From Phycisphaeraceae bacterium (GTDB taxonomy: Bacteria > Planctomycetota > Phycisphaerae > Phycisphaerales > Phycisphaeraceae), in assembly GCA_028284155.1 (NCBI GenBank), contig JANQSF010000104.1, forward strand, positions 1 to 41,295: a stretch of 41,295 nt of DNA, written 5' to 3'. Below are positions 14,556 through 23,054 of the stretch, one piece after another. Position 1 is the first letter of the stretch; the number at the start of each line of letters is the position of its first letter. The translations under genes and the position numbers were made by a program. The notes under the pieces are model-generated. The model searched no databases and was not told the origin of the DNA. It was given only the letters and a program-made list of their open reading frames with translations.

Positions 14556-16673
14556 TTACGCACGCCGACGGCGACGCAGCAGCGTCAGGCTGACCAAGCC
14601 GAGCATCGTCGCGGTGGCGGGCTCGGGAACGCCCGCGAACGGTTCATTCGACAGCGTGATGCCGAAGACACCGTCGGTCAGCAGGACAAAGTTGCCGTTG
14701 AAGTTATTCTGAATGCCCTGCGCGATGCTGATCTCGAACGAGTCGCCACCGCCGCGTTCGAAGAACATGGCGAAGATCTCGGTCTCAATGCCCTCGGGCG
14801 GCACGACGAAGTGGCCGACGGTCTGGTTGTGACCGGTCGTTCCTTCGAAACGGATTTCGCTGCTGAACGGCCCACCCGGCAGCGTGCCTTGGTCCCCCAC
14901 GCTGTCGAAGAACCAATCCGTCAAACGCAGCAGGCGTCCGTCATCGCTGGCGACGGAGATCGAGTACGTGCCTTCGGGGATACGCGCATACGTGTTGACG
15001 GCCACGATGAAGTCGTTGCCACCATTGTTGCTGCCGTGCGGGTACACGTCAGCGCCGCCGAAGTTGCCATTGCCTCCGCCCATGTTGACCCGGTCGCGCA
15101 CATCCTCGGCGAAGATGTTGACGTTGTAGGTCTGGCCGTTCGCCATCACAGGGCCAGTACCCGTCGCGGCGAGGTAGATCATCTCGCCTTCGGTCATGTT
15201 GTTGATCTGTGTGTCCGTCGCGCCGTTGCCGCCAGCGATTCTGACCATGCGCGTGTTGTAGTGCTCGGGCAGCACGAAGGACGCATTGAAGGCGTCGCTG
15301 AAGAACTCCAGTTCGTTAATCTGGTGGTTGTTGTTGCCCGTTTCGCTGACGAAGTAGCGCACGTGCCGATATGCCGGCGGGGTCGCATAATCCGTTCCGG
15401 CCTCGAACAAACGCACCTCGTTCCGATCGATGAACGCCTGAACACCCGGCGTGCTCTGAGCGTAAATGGTCGTCCAGGTCGTGCCGTCATTGGACCCCTG
15501 GATCTCCCAGACCTGCGGGTCGCGACCGGGTGTGTCGTTACCACCCGTGATCGTGAATCGGTCGATCACGTGAGGCACACCAAAGTCTGCCGCAACCCAC
15601 TTCGGAGCGGCACCATTATTGGTCCCGTTGCAGCACCACTTGTTGTTGCCGCCGCCGACACCGTTGTCGAACACATTGAAGGAGAACTCACCCCCACCGA
15701 ATCCCGGTTCGTCGTTGGCGGAGAACGAGGCGTCGTAGCCGATGTCCGCATCGGGCGCCCCGTTACCTTCCGGATCGGTCAGGTCGTATTGAACCATCCC
15801 ATTAAATGTCTTTCGATTCAGAAGGTTGCCCGTCCCATTGCCCAAGTCTTGACCCGGCGGTTCGGGGAGAATGGTGTTGTTGGGCGTGAAGACGGTCGGG
15901 CCAACGCTGTTGGTCACACTGACCCCGTACTGACCGTCACCCAATATGCGCCACGGGTTGAACCCGTTATTCTGCACACCGCCGTTGTTGAAGAAGGAAC
16001 TGCCAGGCGTGATTTGGGCGACCACGACCTCAAACGAGTCGCCGCCTCCACGCTCGAAGAAGCTGGTGTCCACCATCGTGGTGTAACCACCTGCGGGCAC
16101 GGTAAAGGCCATACCCGTAAAGGCGTGTCCGCCCGTGTTGTTCTTGGCAATACCGTTGGCCGGCTGAGGTCCGTTCAGGCTGAATGTGCCCGTGATTCCA
16201 CCGGGAATCGGGGTGTCGAATGTAAGTTGGCCACCGTCGTCACGCCCAAAAGCAACCGCCCAGTTGCCAGCCGGGAAATTGAGTTCAGCGAAGCCCTGGA
16301 TGGAATAGTCGTCCTGGTTATTCAGTCCGCCGGGGACGGTCTGATCGCCACCAAATCGACCACCGGAATAGTTGATCTGGTTAGACGCCTCGAGCGGGGT
16401 GTTCGTCGAGACGTTGTAGACGGCATTGGCATTGGGCGGGAACGGCCCAAACGTCCCCGTCACACCGGGGGCGACATTCTCAAGGATCGCACGGTTTTCC
16501 AGATTGTTGTTGAAGTCATTGTCCGTGCTCCCACCGCCGGGGGTGATTTGCACACCGCGCACCGCCCAACCGCTATGCGGCAAGGCCTGAGCAGAATCCG
16601 CGCCGATCGCTGCCATCAACAGCGCAGCCAAAACGACTGCCAACCCGTGACTTGTTTGCTTGAAACGCCTCAT
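14556..16673 (-). CDS. PEP-CTERM-sorted protein with discoidin-like (F5/8 C) region
   Basis: A 705-aa secreted protein. ATG 16673 is preceded by GGAGA eight bases upstream; the TTG one codon earlier is disregarded. The N-terminal signal is hydrophobic and ends near SAQA. The C-terminus is the PEP-CTERM sorting signal: VPEPAT, a short hydrophobic stretch (LGLVSLTLL) and a run of arginines. This predicts processing by an exosortase/EpsH system and surface or matrix release. Residues about 375-460 (VWEIQGSNDGTTWTTIY, then HVRYFVSE and INELEFFSD) match an F5/8 type C, galactose-binding-like fold. Two related segments with FFERGGGDSFEV/I flank it. The protein is rich in Gly and Asn, as is usual in the class. 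No exosortase lies in the window. Confidence 0.85.
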   Translation of the reverse strand: MRRFKQTSHGLAVVLAALLMAAIGADSAQALPHSGWAVRGVQITPGGGSTDNDFNNNLENRAILENVAPGVTGTFGPFPPNANAVYNVSTNTPLEASNQINYSGGRFGGDQTVPGGLNNQDDYSIQGFAELNFPAGNWAVAFGRDDGGQLTFDTPIPGGITGTFSLNGPQPANGIAKNNTGGHAFTGMAFTVPAGGYTTMVDTSFFERGGGDSFEVVVAQITPGSSFFNNGGVQNNGFNPWRILGDGQYGVSVTNSVGPTVFTPNNTILPEPPGQDLGNGTGNLLNRKTFNGMVQYDLTDPEGNGAPDADIGYDASFSANDEPGFGGGEFSFNVFDNGVGGGNNKWCCNGTNNGAAPKWVAADFGVPHVIDRFTITGGNDTPGRDPQVWEIQGSNDGTTWTTIYAQSTPGVQAFIDRNEVRLFEAGTDYATPPAYRHVRYFVSETGNNNHQINELEFFSDAFNASFVLPEHYNTRMVRIAGGNGATDTQINNMTEGEMIYLAATGTGPVMANGQTYNVNIFAEDVRDRVNMGGGNGNFGGADVYPHGSNNGGNDFIVAVNTYARIPEGTYSISVASDDGRLLRLTDWFFDSVGDQGTLPGGPFSSEIRFEGTTGHNQTVGHFVVPPEGIETEIFAMFFERGGGDSFEISIAQGIQNNFNGNFVLLTDGVFGITLSNEPFAGVPEPATATMLGLVSLTLLRRRRRA

Positions 16674-17219
16674 CAAAGAGTCTCCTATCCAGATGTGGGA
16701 ACCACACGCACAAATCAGAATGAACGAATCAATGAATCAACAGACCGAAGTCTGGTTTACACGCACCAATTTGTCAGAACTACACGCCCTACACAGATTC
16801 AAGAACGGGCAACAGACAGCGTTCTGACCTACCACGCAGCCCTAATCCTCCGCCAACAATCTCGTCGACGGAACGGCTCGGAGTGTCTGGATTCGTTCAG
16901 AACCGAATCAGAAAGACCTATTCAGACTCTCCACGCAAGAAACAACATAACAAATACAAATACCCGTGTCAAGGGGCAAGATCCAGCTTTGTCTGGCCCC
17001 GCCGATGGGGTGCTCGGCTCGGCCGGGAAGGCGCTCATATTCAACACTCTAACAAAGGGTTATGTCAGACGGGGCGTTCGGCCGGGCCGGCGGACGGGGC
17101 TCGCCGACGTTGCTCATGAGCATGTATCCTTGGCGTGCGATCGAGACAAGCACGGCTTCCGCGAACAAGCCTCGGCTGGATCCGACCCCGGTTCACCGCC
17201 TTCGTCAAGAGACACCGCC
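16674..17219. other. Divergent intergenic region (546 bp)
   Basis: The promoter region for the PEP-CTERM gene (minus) and the DUF899 gene (plus), AT-richer between 16700 and 16970. A small perfect hairpin CAGAC-CGAA-GTCTG is at 16741-16754, where it would lie in the leader of the PEP-CTERM mRNA. No gene was seen: the long open plus frame across it is a shadow. Confidence 0.5.
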
Positions 17220-17954
17220 ATGCCCGACCACCGCATCGTTGACCACGACACCTGGCTGACCGAACGCGTGGCGCTGCTCGCGAAGGAAAAAGAGCTGACC
17301 CGCCTGCGCGACGACCTGACGCGGCAACGCCGCGACCTGCCGTGGGAGAAGGTCGACAAGGCCTACACCTTTGACGGCCCCGCCGGCCGATGGTCGCTGG
17401 CCGACCTGTTCGGCCGACACAGCCAACTGATCGTCTATCACTTCATGTTCGACCCGGACTGGGACGAGGGGTGCAAAGTCTGTTCGATGTTGGCTGACCA
17501 CTACGAACCGCTGGTGGACCACCTCGCGCACCGGGACGTGTCGCTGATGACCGTCTCGCGGGCGCCGCTGGACAAGATCGAAGACTTCCGTCAACGCATG
17601 GGCTGGTCGTTCACGTGGGTTTCGTCACACGGCGGCGACTTCAACCGGGACTACCACGTCACGTTCACGCAGGAAGAACTTGACAACGGCACGGCTCACT
17701 ACAACTACCAGGACGGCGTGAAGTTCCCCGTGACCGAAGCGCCCGGCATCAGCGCGTTCTACAAAGACGCGGACGGGGCGGTGTATCACACCTACTCGTC
17801 GTTCGGCAGAGGGCTGGAAAACTTCCTGGGCATCTACCACTTCCTCGACATCGCGCCAAAGGGGCGGGACGAGGATGGGTTGCGCTACCCGATGGAATGG
17901 GTGCGGCACAAGGACAAGTACGACGATGAGTCGTTCGTGGACCCGTACGTGTGA
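17220..17954 (+). CDS. DUF899 family thioredoxin-fold protein
   Basis: A 244-aa cytoplasmic protein of the DUF899 (AhpC/TSA-like) family, probably redox-related but of unproven reaction. Seen: an N-terminal coiled segment (LLAKEKELTRLRDDLTRQRR), the family hallmark LPWEKVDKAYTFDGPAG, then SQLIVYHFMFDPDWDEGCKVCSM. There a CxxC (C-K-V-C) sits at the thioredoxin-fold peroxidatic position. WSFTWVSSHGGDFNRDYHV and SAFYKDADGAVYHTYSSFGRG follow, the latter usual for the C-terminal half. ATG 17220 is chosen because homology starts there; the open frame further upstream is antisense to another gene. It stands alone. Confidence 0.85.
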   Translation: MPDHRIVDHDTWLTERVALLAKEKELTRLRDDLTRQRRDLPWEKVDKAYTFDGPAGRWSLADLFGRHSQLIVYHFMFDPDWDEGCKVCSMLADHYEPLVDHLAHRDVSLMTVSRAPLDKIEDFRQRMGWSFTWVSSHGGDFNRDYHVTFTQEELDNGTAHYNYQDGVKFPVTEAPGISAFYKDADGAVYHTYSSFGRGLENFLGIYHFLDIAPKGRDEDGLRYPMEWVRHKDKYDDESFVDPYV

Positions 17955-18035
17955 CGACGCATTTTGCAAGCAAGTCGTTGCACGCGGGCTTGAATGAGGG
18001 CATGACACGACGAATCCCACTGATACACAGAATTG

Positions 18036-18344
18036 CTAGCCGGGGGTTTTGTCCGACTCCTTGTGCAACAACTCGACCGCGCGCAGGATCCGCGCAGCGT
18101 TTCGATCGGCGTTGCACCAGAGCGTAAGCAGGACGAGCACGATCGGGACGTAGACCGTTAGCACGGCGAAGAAGAGGACGACATGAAGCCGATCGGAAAA
18201 GTCCAGCAAACAAATGAATGTCACACCCAGGCCGATTTCCGCGATACCGGCCAGCGCGAGGAACCAGTTGGTCGCACGGCCCCAATAGTCCATGTCGTCG
18301 AGCGCGCGTTGGCGTGCGTTGTCCAGAACAGTGTCGTCAGCCAT
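18036..18344 (-). CDS. Small two-TM membrane protein downstream of ECF sigma gene
   Basis: A 102-aa protein with two hydrophobic segments: about 31-50 (LALAGIAEIGLGVTFICLLD) and about 55-77 (VVLFFAVLTVYVPIVLVLLT). The N-terminus is acidic and polar and the C-terminus charged. ATG 18344 is preceded by GGAG. It starts 32 bp after the sigma-factor gene, same strand, so they form an operon. That position is where anti-sigma factors or planctomycete sigma-associated membrane proteins often lie. No zinc-anti-sigma HxxxCxxC motif is present, so an anti-sigma role is only inferred from context. Confidence 0.7.
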   Translation of the reverse strand: MADDTVLDNARQRALDDMDYWGRATNWFLALAGIAEIGLGVTFICLLDFSDRLHVVLFFAVLTVYVPIVLVLLTLWCNADRNAARILRAVELLHKESDKTPG

Positions 18345-18376
18345 GGTAGAGTCTCCGTTGTTCGTCGTTTTGTTGA

Positions 18377-18925
18377 TCATTCGTTTTCCGCAAGCCGTCG
18401 CCTCATGACGGACAGGCCGTATGACAGCCGGGACTTGACCGTCCCGACAGCGAGACCGAGCACGGCGGCGACTTCTTTGAGCGGCATGGATTCGAGGTAG
18501 TGCAGGACCAGCACGGCCCGGCTGGCGGGCGGGACGTGATCGAGCGTGAGAATGACCTGATCGAGCTGTTCGCGGCGTGATGCCGTGTCGTGGGCCGTCG
18601 GGCTGAGCGCGGGGTCGGTTGGCGGCTGCTCGGCCAGCATGTCGGCTTCCCGCCGTCGGCGTTTGACCCGCCGAAACGCCGCGCGCGTTGCGATGCGGTA
18701 GCACCAGGGCCGAAACAGTGCCGGATCGCGAAGCGTCCGCAGTTTGCGGCAGATGGTCACGAGCACGTCCTGCAAGAGGTCTTCGGCCATGTGTTTGTCC
18801 CGAACGATCCCATCGACACAGCGATAGATCGGCATTTGCACCGCACGCAGAAGTTGGTCGAGCGCATCGCGGTCGCCGACCTGCGCACGTAAGACCCAAA
18901 GCACTATCTGCGAGCTTTCAGCCAA
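18377..18925 (-). CDS. ECF-family RNA polymerase sigma factor
   Basis: A 182-aa sigma-70-family ECF factor. Seen: region 2 with LLRAVQMPIYRCVDGIVRD, then HMAEDLLQDVLVTICRKL and the promoter-melting segment FRPWCYRIATRAAFRRVKR. There is a short linker, and region 4 with VPPASRAVLVLHYLESMPLK followed by EVAAVLGLAVGTVKSRLSYG, the -35-binding helix-turn-helix. The start is taken as TTG 18925 because GGGAGG lies about six bases upstream; the frame is open to 19018 but has no family sequence there. The following gene encodes a small membrane protein that may regulate it. Confidence 0.85.
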   Translation of the reverse strand: MAESSQIVLWVLRAQVGDRDALDQLLRAVQMPIYRCVDGIVRDKHMAEDLLQDVLVTICRKLRTLRDPALFRPWCYRIATRAAFRRVKRRRREADMLAEQPPTDPALSPTAHDTASRREQLDQVILTLDHVPPASRAVLVLHYLESMPLKEVAAVLGLAVGTVKSRLSYGLSVMRRRLAENE

Positions 18926-19031
18926 ACCAGGCCTCCCATGTGTAAGAGGCGAGCCGGCGGTCTCAGGTTCGGTTGTCGGTCGTGTTTGGGGACAACATTC
19001 CCAAAAGCGGTCGCACAACGACTAAAGAAAA

Positions 19032-19056
19032 AACGGCCAACACAAGGTTGGCCGTT
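19032..19056 (-). terminator. Rho-independent terminator for the DUF1501 operon
   Basis: A 10-bp perfect stem (AACGGCCAAC/GTTGGCCGTT) with 5-nt loop. On the minus strand it is followed by a T-rich run (complement of 19021-19031). It lies 35 bp after the stop of the DUF1501 gene. Confidence 0.85.
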
Positions 19057-19090
19057 GGCTTGGATCGATTGTCGTTTGGTGCGCGAACGT

Positions 19091-20398
19091 TTACACGAGT
19101 TCGCGCACCGGGTCGCGGTGGTCGAGCAGGTATTGCGGCCGACCGGCGGGGTCGTGGAACTGCTGTGTCCGCGTGTTGATGCCCATGTTGTGGTAGAGCG
19201 TGGCGTGGACGTTGTGCACGTGGACGGGCGTCACGGCGTCGCCGGCGATGCGGTCGGACTCGCCGACGGCCTGGCCGGCTTTGATGCCGCCGCCGGCGAT
19301 CCACGCGGCCGCGACGCGCGGCCAGTGGTCGCGGCCGCCGCCGTTGCCGTTGACGCGCGGCGTTCGGCCGAACTCGCCCCAGACGATCACCGTCACGTCG
19401 TCGAGCATGCGCCGGTCGTACAGGTCGTCTAACAACGCGCTGAGACCCATGTCCAACGCGGGCAGTTGGTCGCTGAGCGTCTTGAAGTTGTTGCTGTGCG
19501 TGTCCCAACCGCCCCACCGCATGGCCACGCAGCGGACGCCGGCCTCGATCATCCGCCGGGCGAGCAGGAAGTTCTTGTTGTCACGCCGTCGGCCGCGCCC
19601 GTCGCCCTGGTAACGCTTGAGAACTTCCGGCTTCTCCTTGTTCAGGTCGAGCGCGTCGGCCATCTTGCCGCTGGTGATGACGTCGACGGCCCGTTGGCTG
19701 AAGGCGTCGAACGCGTCCATCTTGCCGGTCTGGTCGGCTTCGCGCCGCAGGCCGTCCAGCTTGGACAGCAGGTCGTTGCGGCTGCCCAGGCGGTCGGCCT
19801 TGACGTGCGACATGGTCAGGTTCGCCCGGCCGTTGCCGTCGGGGATGTACGGGCTGTAGATCGGGCCGAGGTAGCCGGCCTCGACCTTGCCCATGAGCGA
19901 GACATACGGCGGGGCTTTCTGTTCATCGACGCCGTCGCACGTCTTGGCGATGACCGAGCCGATGCCCGGCCGGCCGCCGACGGCTTCGAGGTTCTGCTTG
20001 CGGTAGCCGGTCATGGCTGTGCGGTGGCTGTGCTCGTTGACATTGCCGATCAGGCCGCGGATGACGGCGAACCGGTCGGCCATCGTCGCGAGCTTGGGGA
20101 AGTGCTCGCAGATGTGCAGGCCGGGCACGTTGGTCTTGATCGGCGAAAACTCGCCGCGGTACTCGACCGGTGCGTCGGGCTTGAGGTCCCACATGTCCTG
20201 GTGCGACGGCCCGCCGCCGAGGTGGATGTTGATCAACGCCTTGCTCGACGAGCCGATGCCCGCCGCCGCTTCGGCGCGCAGGATGTCGGCCGTACCCAGC
20301 CCCGCAAAGCCGAGGCCGAGCGCGCCGGCGCGCAGAAAGCTTCGACGTGAGACACGGTCGCAGTAGTTACGGTTCGTCGAGCCGAGGATGTCGAGCAT
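19091..20398 (-). CDS. DUF1501 family protein (Tat signal), third gene of the operon
   Basis: A 435-aa member of DUF1501, an exported family with an alkaline-phosphatase/sulfatase-like fold that is greatly expanded in planctomycetes. Seen: an N-terminal twin-arginine signal (SRRSFLRAGALGLGFAGLG), the family opening LINIHLGGGPSHQDMWDLKP, and FPKLATMADRFAVIRGL. The core C-terminal motif is VRCVAMRWGGWDTHSNN, followed by VIVWGEFGRTPRVN and GRDHWPR. ATG 20398 follows GGAG; the open frame upstream is non-coding. It is separated from the preceding DUF1553 gene by 109 bp and ends at a strong terminator. Role unknown: usually paired with DUF1549/1553 proteins, proposed to act in extracytoplasmic degradation or surface attachment. 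Confidence 0.9.
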   Translation of the reverse strand: MLDILGSTNRNYCDRVSRRSFLRAGALGLGFAGLGTADILRAEAAAGIGSSSKALINIHLGGGPSHQDMWDLKPDAPVEYRGEFSPIKTNVPGLHICEHFPKLATMADRFAVIRGLIGNVNEHSHRTAMTGYRKQNLEAVGGRPGIGSVIAKTCDGVDEQKAPPYVSLMGKVEAGYLGPIYSPYIPDGNGRANLTMSHVKADRLGSRNDLLSKLDGLRREADQTGKMDAFDAFSQRAVDVITSGKMADALDLNKEKPEVLKRYQGDGRGRRRDNKNFLLARRMIEAGVRCVAMRWGGWDTHSNNFKTLSDQLPALDMGLSALLDDLYDRRMLDDVTVIVWGEFGRTPRVNGNGGGRDHWPRVAAAWIAGGGIKAGQAVGESDRIAGDAVTPVHVHNVHATLYHNMGINTRTQQFHDPAGRPQYLLDHRDPVRELV

Positions 20399-20507
20399 GG
20401 GGAGGCTCCGAGTAGGGTGGGCAATGCCCACCTTCTGACTTCGTAGGTCAGGTCAAACGACCTGTTTCAAGCAACGCGCTAAGCCGCGAGCGGCCCGCCT
20501 TGTTGGG
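20399..20507. repeat. Short dispersed-type hairpin repeats in the operon gap
   Basis: This gap holds GGTGGGCA-A-TGCCCACC at 20416-20432, preceded by GTAG, and a CGCTAAGCCGCGAGCG motif at about 20477-20492. Both resemble dispersed repeats typical of planctomycete and other bacterial intergenic DNA. They would lie within the operon mRNA. Confidence 0.5.
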
Positions 20508-23012
20508 TTAATGGTTGAACAAGAATTCCTTGGTGTTAATCAACGCCCAAATCAGGTCTTCGTAACCCAGCTTCTTGTCCTTCTCTTCATACTTGGTCAG
20601 GTATGTCTTGGCGATCTTGAGTTCCTCGGCCACCGGCGGTCGGCTGAACGCGCGGTAGTAGAGTTCGGTGATCTTTTCGTCGTCGCTGCGCTTGTCGCGG
20701 GCGAGGGTCGCGGCGCGGCCCTGGCTGAGCTTGTCCTGGATCTCGCGCGAGTTGATCAGGTGCAGGCTCTGCGCGAGGTTCGCGTCGCCGCTGCGTTCGC
20801 ACTCGCAGACGCTCGAACCTTCCGGCTTGCCGAACACGGTCAGGAAGTAGCTGTTCACGCCGCCGTGGTCGGGGATCTGCACCGCCCGCGTGCCCGTCGG
20901 CAGGCCGCTGAACGACGACTGCTTGCCGGTGACCTCGTCGATCGCGTCCAGCAGCACCTCGGCGTTGAGGCGACGCGGGTAGAACCGGCTGAAGTTCTGC
21001 TTGTCGTCCTTGTTGTAGCCGTTGGGGAAGCACGAACGCTGGTACGTTTCCGACATGACGATGGTCTTGACCAGCTTCTTCATGTCGAAGCCGTCCTTGA
21101 TGAAGTTCTTGGCCATCGCGTCGAGCAACTCGGGGTTCGTCGCCGGGTTGGTCGCGCGCATGTCGTCTTCCGGCTCGACCACGCCGCGGCTGAAGAAGTG
21201 CTTCCAGTAACGGTTGACCAGCGAGCGGGCGAAGAACGGGTTCTTCTCAGCGCCAAGCCAGGCGGCCAACTCGAGCCGCGGGTCGCGCTCGGGGGCGATG
21301 TCCATCGGCTCGGAGCCGAGGCCGGTCGGCTTGACAGGCTGGCCGGTCTTGAGGTTGCGGGCGCTGGCCGTGCCGGGGTTGTGATAGATCACCTGCTCGT
21401 TCGGACGCAGGCCATTCTTTCGGCCTACGCGCGAAAAGAAAGCGGTGAAGCCGTAGTAGTCTTCCTGGCTCCACACCTCGAACGGGTGGTGGTGACACTT
21501 GGCGCACTGCATGCGAATGCCCATGAAGAGCTGTGCGACGTCTTCCATCTGCTCTTCGGGCTTCTGCACCTCGCGGTACCAGACGGCCGGCGGGTTGTGG
21601 CCCGGCTCGCCCGACGCGGCGATCACGTTGGCCACGAACTTGTTGTACGGCATGTTGCTGTGCAACGCCTCGCGGATCCACGCGTGGAAGCCGAACGTGC
21701 CGTGCGTGTACGTGTCCTGCCGACGCTTGTTGCGCAGGATGGCCGACCACTTGTTGGCGAAGTAGTCGGCGTAGGCCGTCGAGGCGAGCAACTCATCGAC
21801 GTACTTCTCGCGCTTGTTCGGGTCTTTGTCTTCGAGAAAGGCCTTGGCTCGCTCCATCTTCGGCAGCCTGCCGGTCAGGTCGAGTGTGACGCGGCGGAGG
21901 AACGTCGCGTCGTCAGCCGTCTCGCTCGGCGGCATGCCCAGCAGTTGCAGTTTGGCGAACACCGCTTCGTCGATGTAGTTGGCCGGCTTTGGCAAGTTCT
22001 CGACCGGCGCGCCCAGCGGGATCGTCGCGCGGAAGACGCCGACGTGCCCCTGGTAGCGGATCATGATGCCCACGTCGCCCGGCCGACCCATCGCGCTGAC
22101 GAGGCCGTCCATGTTAACCTCGCCGATCTCCTTGTCGTTCGGCTCGTACTGCGCGGTATGCGTGACGTCATCGACCGAGCCGTCGCTGTACTTGGCGAGC
22201 ACGCGCAACTGCTGCTTGCCCTCAGGCGTGAGCACACGCATCTTCGGGTAGACCTCCAGGCCGGTCACGACCGGGTCTTCCGGCGAGCCGTACGGCATGC
22301 CCTGCGCGATCCAGCGCTTGATCAGGCGGTAGTCGTGCGAGTCTTTCGTGATGCGTTCGCCGCCGCCGTGCGGCACGATATTCGCCGCCTTAAGCAGCAG
22401 CAGCGAGTAGTCGGGCGCGGCCGGGAACAGGCGACGCGCGCGCCCTTCTTTGACGAGGTACTCGTAGTCTTCCTGCGGCTCGAAGCCGAGCAGGCTGAGG
22501 CGGAAGCCGTTCTGCCCGCCGCTCTTGCCGTGGCAGCCGCCACCGTTGCAGCCCGTTTTGGTGAAGATGGGCGTGATCTGGTTCTTGAAGTTGATCCGCG
22601 GCGGACTGACGAAGTCGGCGACCTTCACCTTGACCGACGCCGTCTTGTTGTCCGGGCCGATGGCCGTAACCGTCGCCTCGCCCTCTGCGAGAGGTGTGAC
22701 CATGCCGTTCGCATCGACCTTGCAGATGTTGGCCGGCGATACGTTGAACTTGACCTGCCGCGTCAGGTCACGGACCTGGTCGCCCGTGAACTGGCCGGTG
22801 ACAACCACTTGCAAGCGGCCTTCCTGCCCGCGCACGACGGCGGATGCGCCTTCTTTGGCGTCGGCGCCGCCGGCCTTGATGCTCAGGCCGGTCAGTTGAC
22901 CGGGGTCAACTCCGGGGGCCGGCTTGGGCGCGTCGGCCGCGTGCAGCGGCAGCGCGAGGCAAAGGATGGCGAGCATCGTGCTCAAGGTCAGGACGTTCCG
23001 TCTGATAGTCAT
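20508..23012 (-). CDS. Ig-like / c-type-heme-like / DUF1549 / DUF1553 exported protein
   Basis: An 834-aa planctomycete-specific exported protein. Seen in order: signal peptide (LTLSTMLAILCLALPLHAAD); a bacterial Ig-like (Big_2-type) domain at about 45-130; a cytochrome-like segment with GCNGGGCHGKSGG, spacing CX4CH instead of the usual CX2CH; DUF1549 (DEAVFAKLQLLGMPPSETAD, then FLRRVTLDLTGRLP) with a second site QCAKCHHHPFE; and DUF1553 (FFARSLVNRYWKHFFSRGVV to the end). The family is thought to be surface or periplasmic and possibly heme-binding; substrates are unknown. It is the middle gene of a three-gene operon between two DUF1501 genes: 42 bp follow the first, and 109 bp separate it from the next. 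Confidence 0.9.
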   Translation of the reverse strand: MTIRRNVLTLSTMLAILCLALPLHAADAPKPAPGVDPGQLTGLSIKAGGADAKEGASAVVRGQEGRLQVVVTGQFTGDQVRDLTRQVKFNVSPANICKVDANGMVTPLAEGEATVTAIGPDNKTASVKVKVADFVSPPRINFKNQITPIFTKTGCNGGGCHGKSGGQNGFRLSLLGFEPQEDYEYLVKEGRARRLFPAAPDYSLLLLKAANIVPHGGGERITKDSHDYRLIKRWIAQGMPYGSPEDPVVTGLEVYPKMRVLTPEGKQQLRVLAKYSDGSVDDVTHTAQYEPNDKEIGEVNMDGLVSAMGRPGDVGIMIRYQGHVGVFRATIPLGAPVENLPKPANYIDEAVFAKLQLLGMPPSETADDATFLRRVTLDLTGRLPKMERAKAFLEDKDPNKREKYVDELLASTAYADYFANKWSAILRNKRRQDTYTHGTFGFHAWIREALHSNMPYNKFVANVIAASGEPGHNPPAVWYREVQKPEEQMEDVAQLFMGIRMQCAKCHHHPFEVWSQEDYYGFTAFFSRVGRKNGLRPNEQVIYHNPGTASARNLKTGQPVKPTGLGSEPMDIAPERDPRLELAAWLGAEKNPFFARSLVNRYWKHFFSRGVVEPEDDMRATNPATNPELLDAMAKNFIKDGFDMKKLVKTIVMSETYQRSCFPNGYNKDDKQNFSRFYPRRLNAEVLLDAIDEVTGKQSSFSGLPTGTRAVQIPDHGGVNSYFLTVFGKPEGSSVCECERSGDANLAQSLHLINSREIQDKLSQGRAATLARDKRSDDEKITELYYRAFSRPPVAEELKIAKTYLTKYEEKDKKLGYEDLIWALINTKEFLFNH

Positions 23013-23054
23013 CTCAGGACTCCGAGTCAGTTGACTGACACTGTCGTTTGTGAA

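Noticed and set aside
14406..17954. A 1182-codon open frame on the plus strand spanning the PEP-CTERM gene and the DUF899 gene.
   Set aside because: The part over 14556-16673 is antisense to a clear PEP-CTERM gene. Only the last 244 codons (from 17220) have family sequence. It is an artefact of high GC3.
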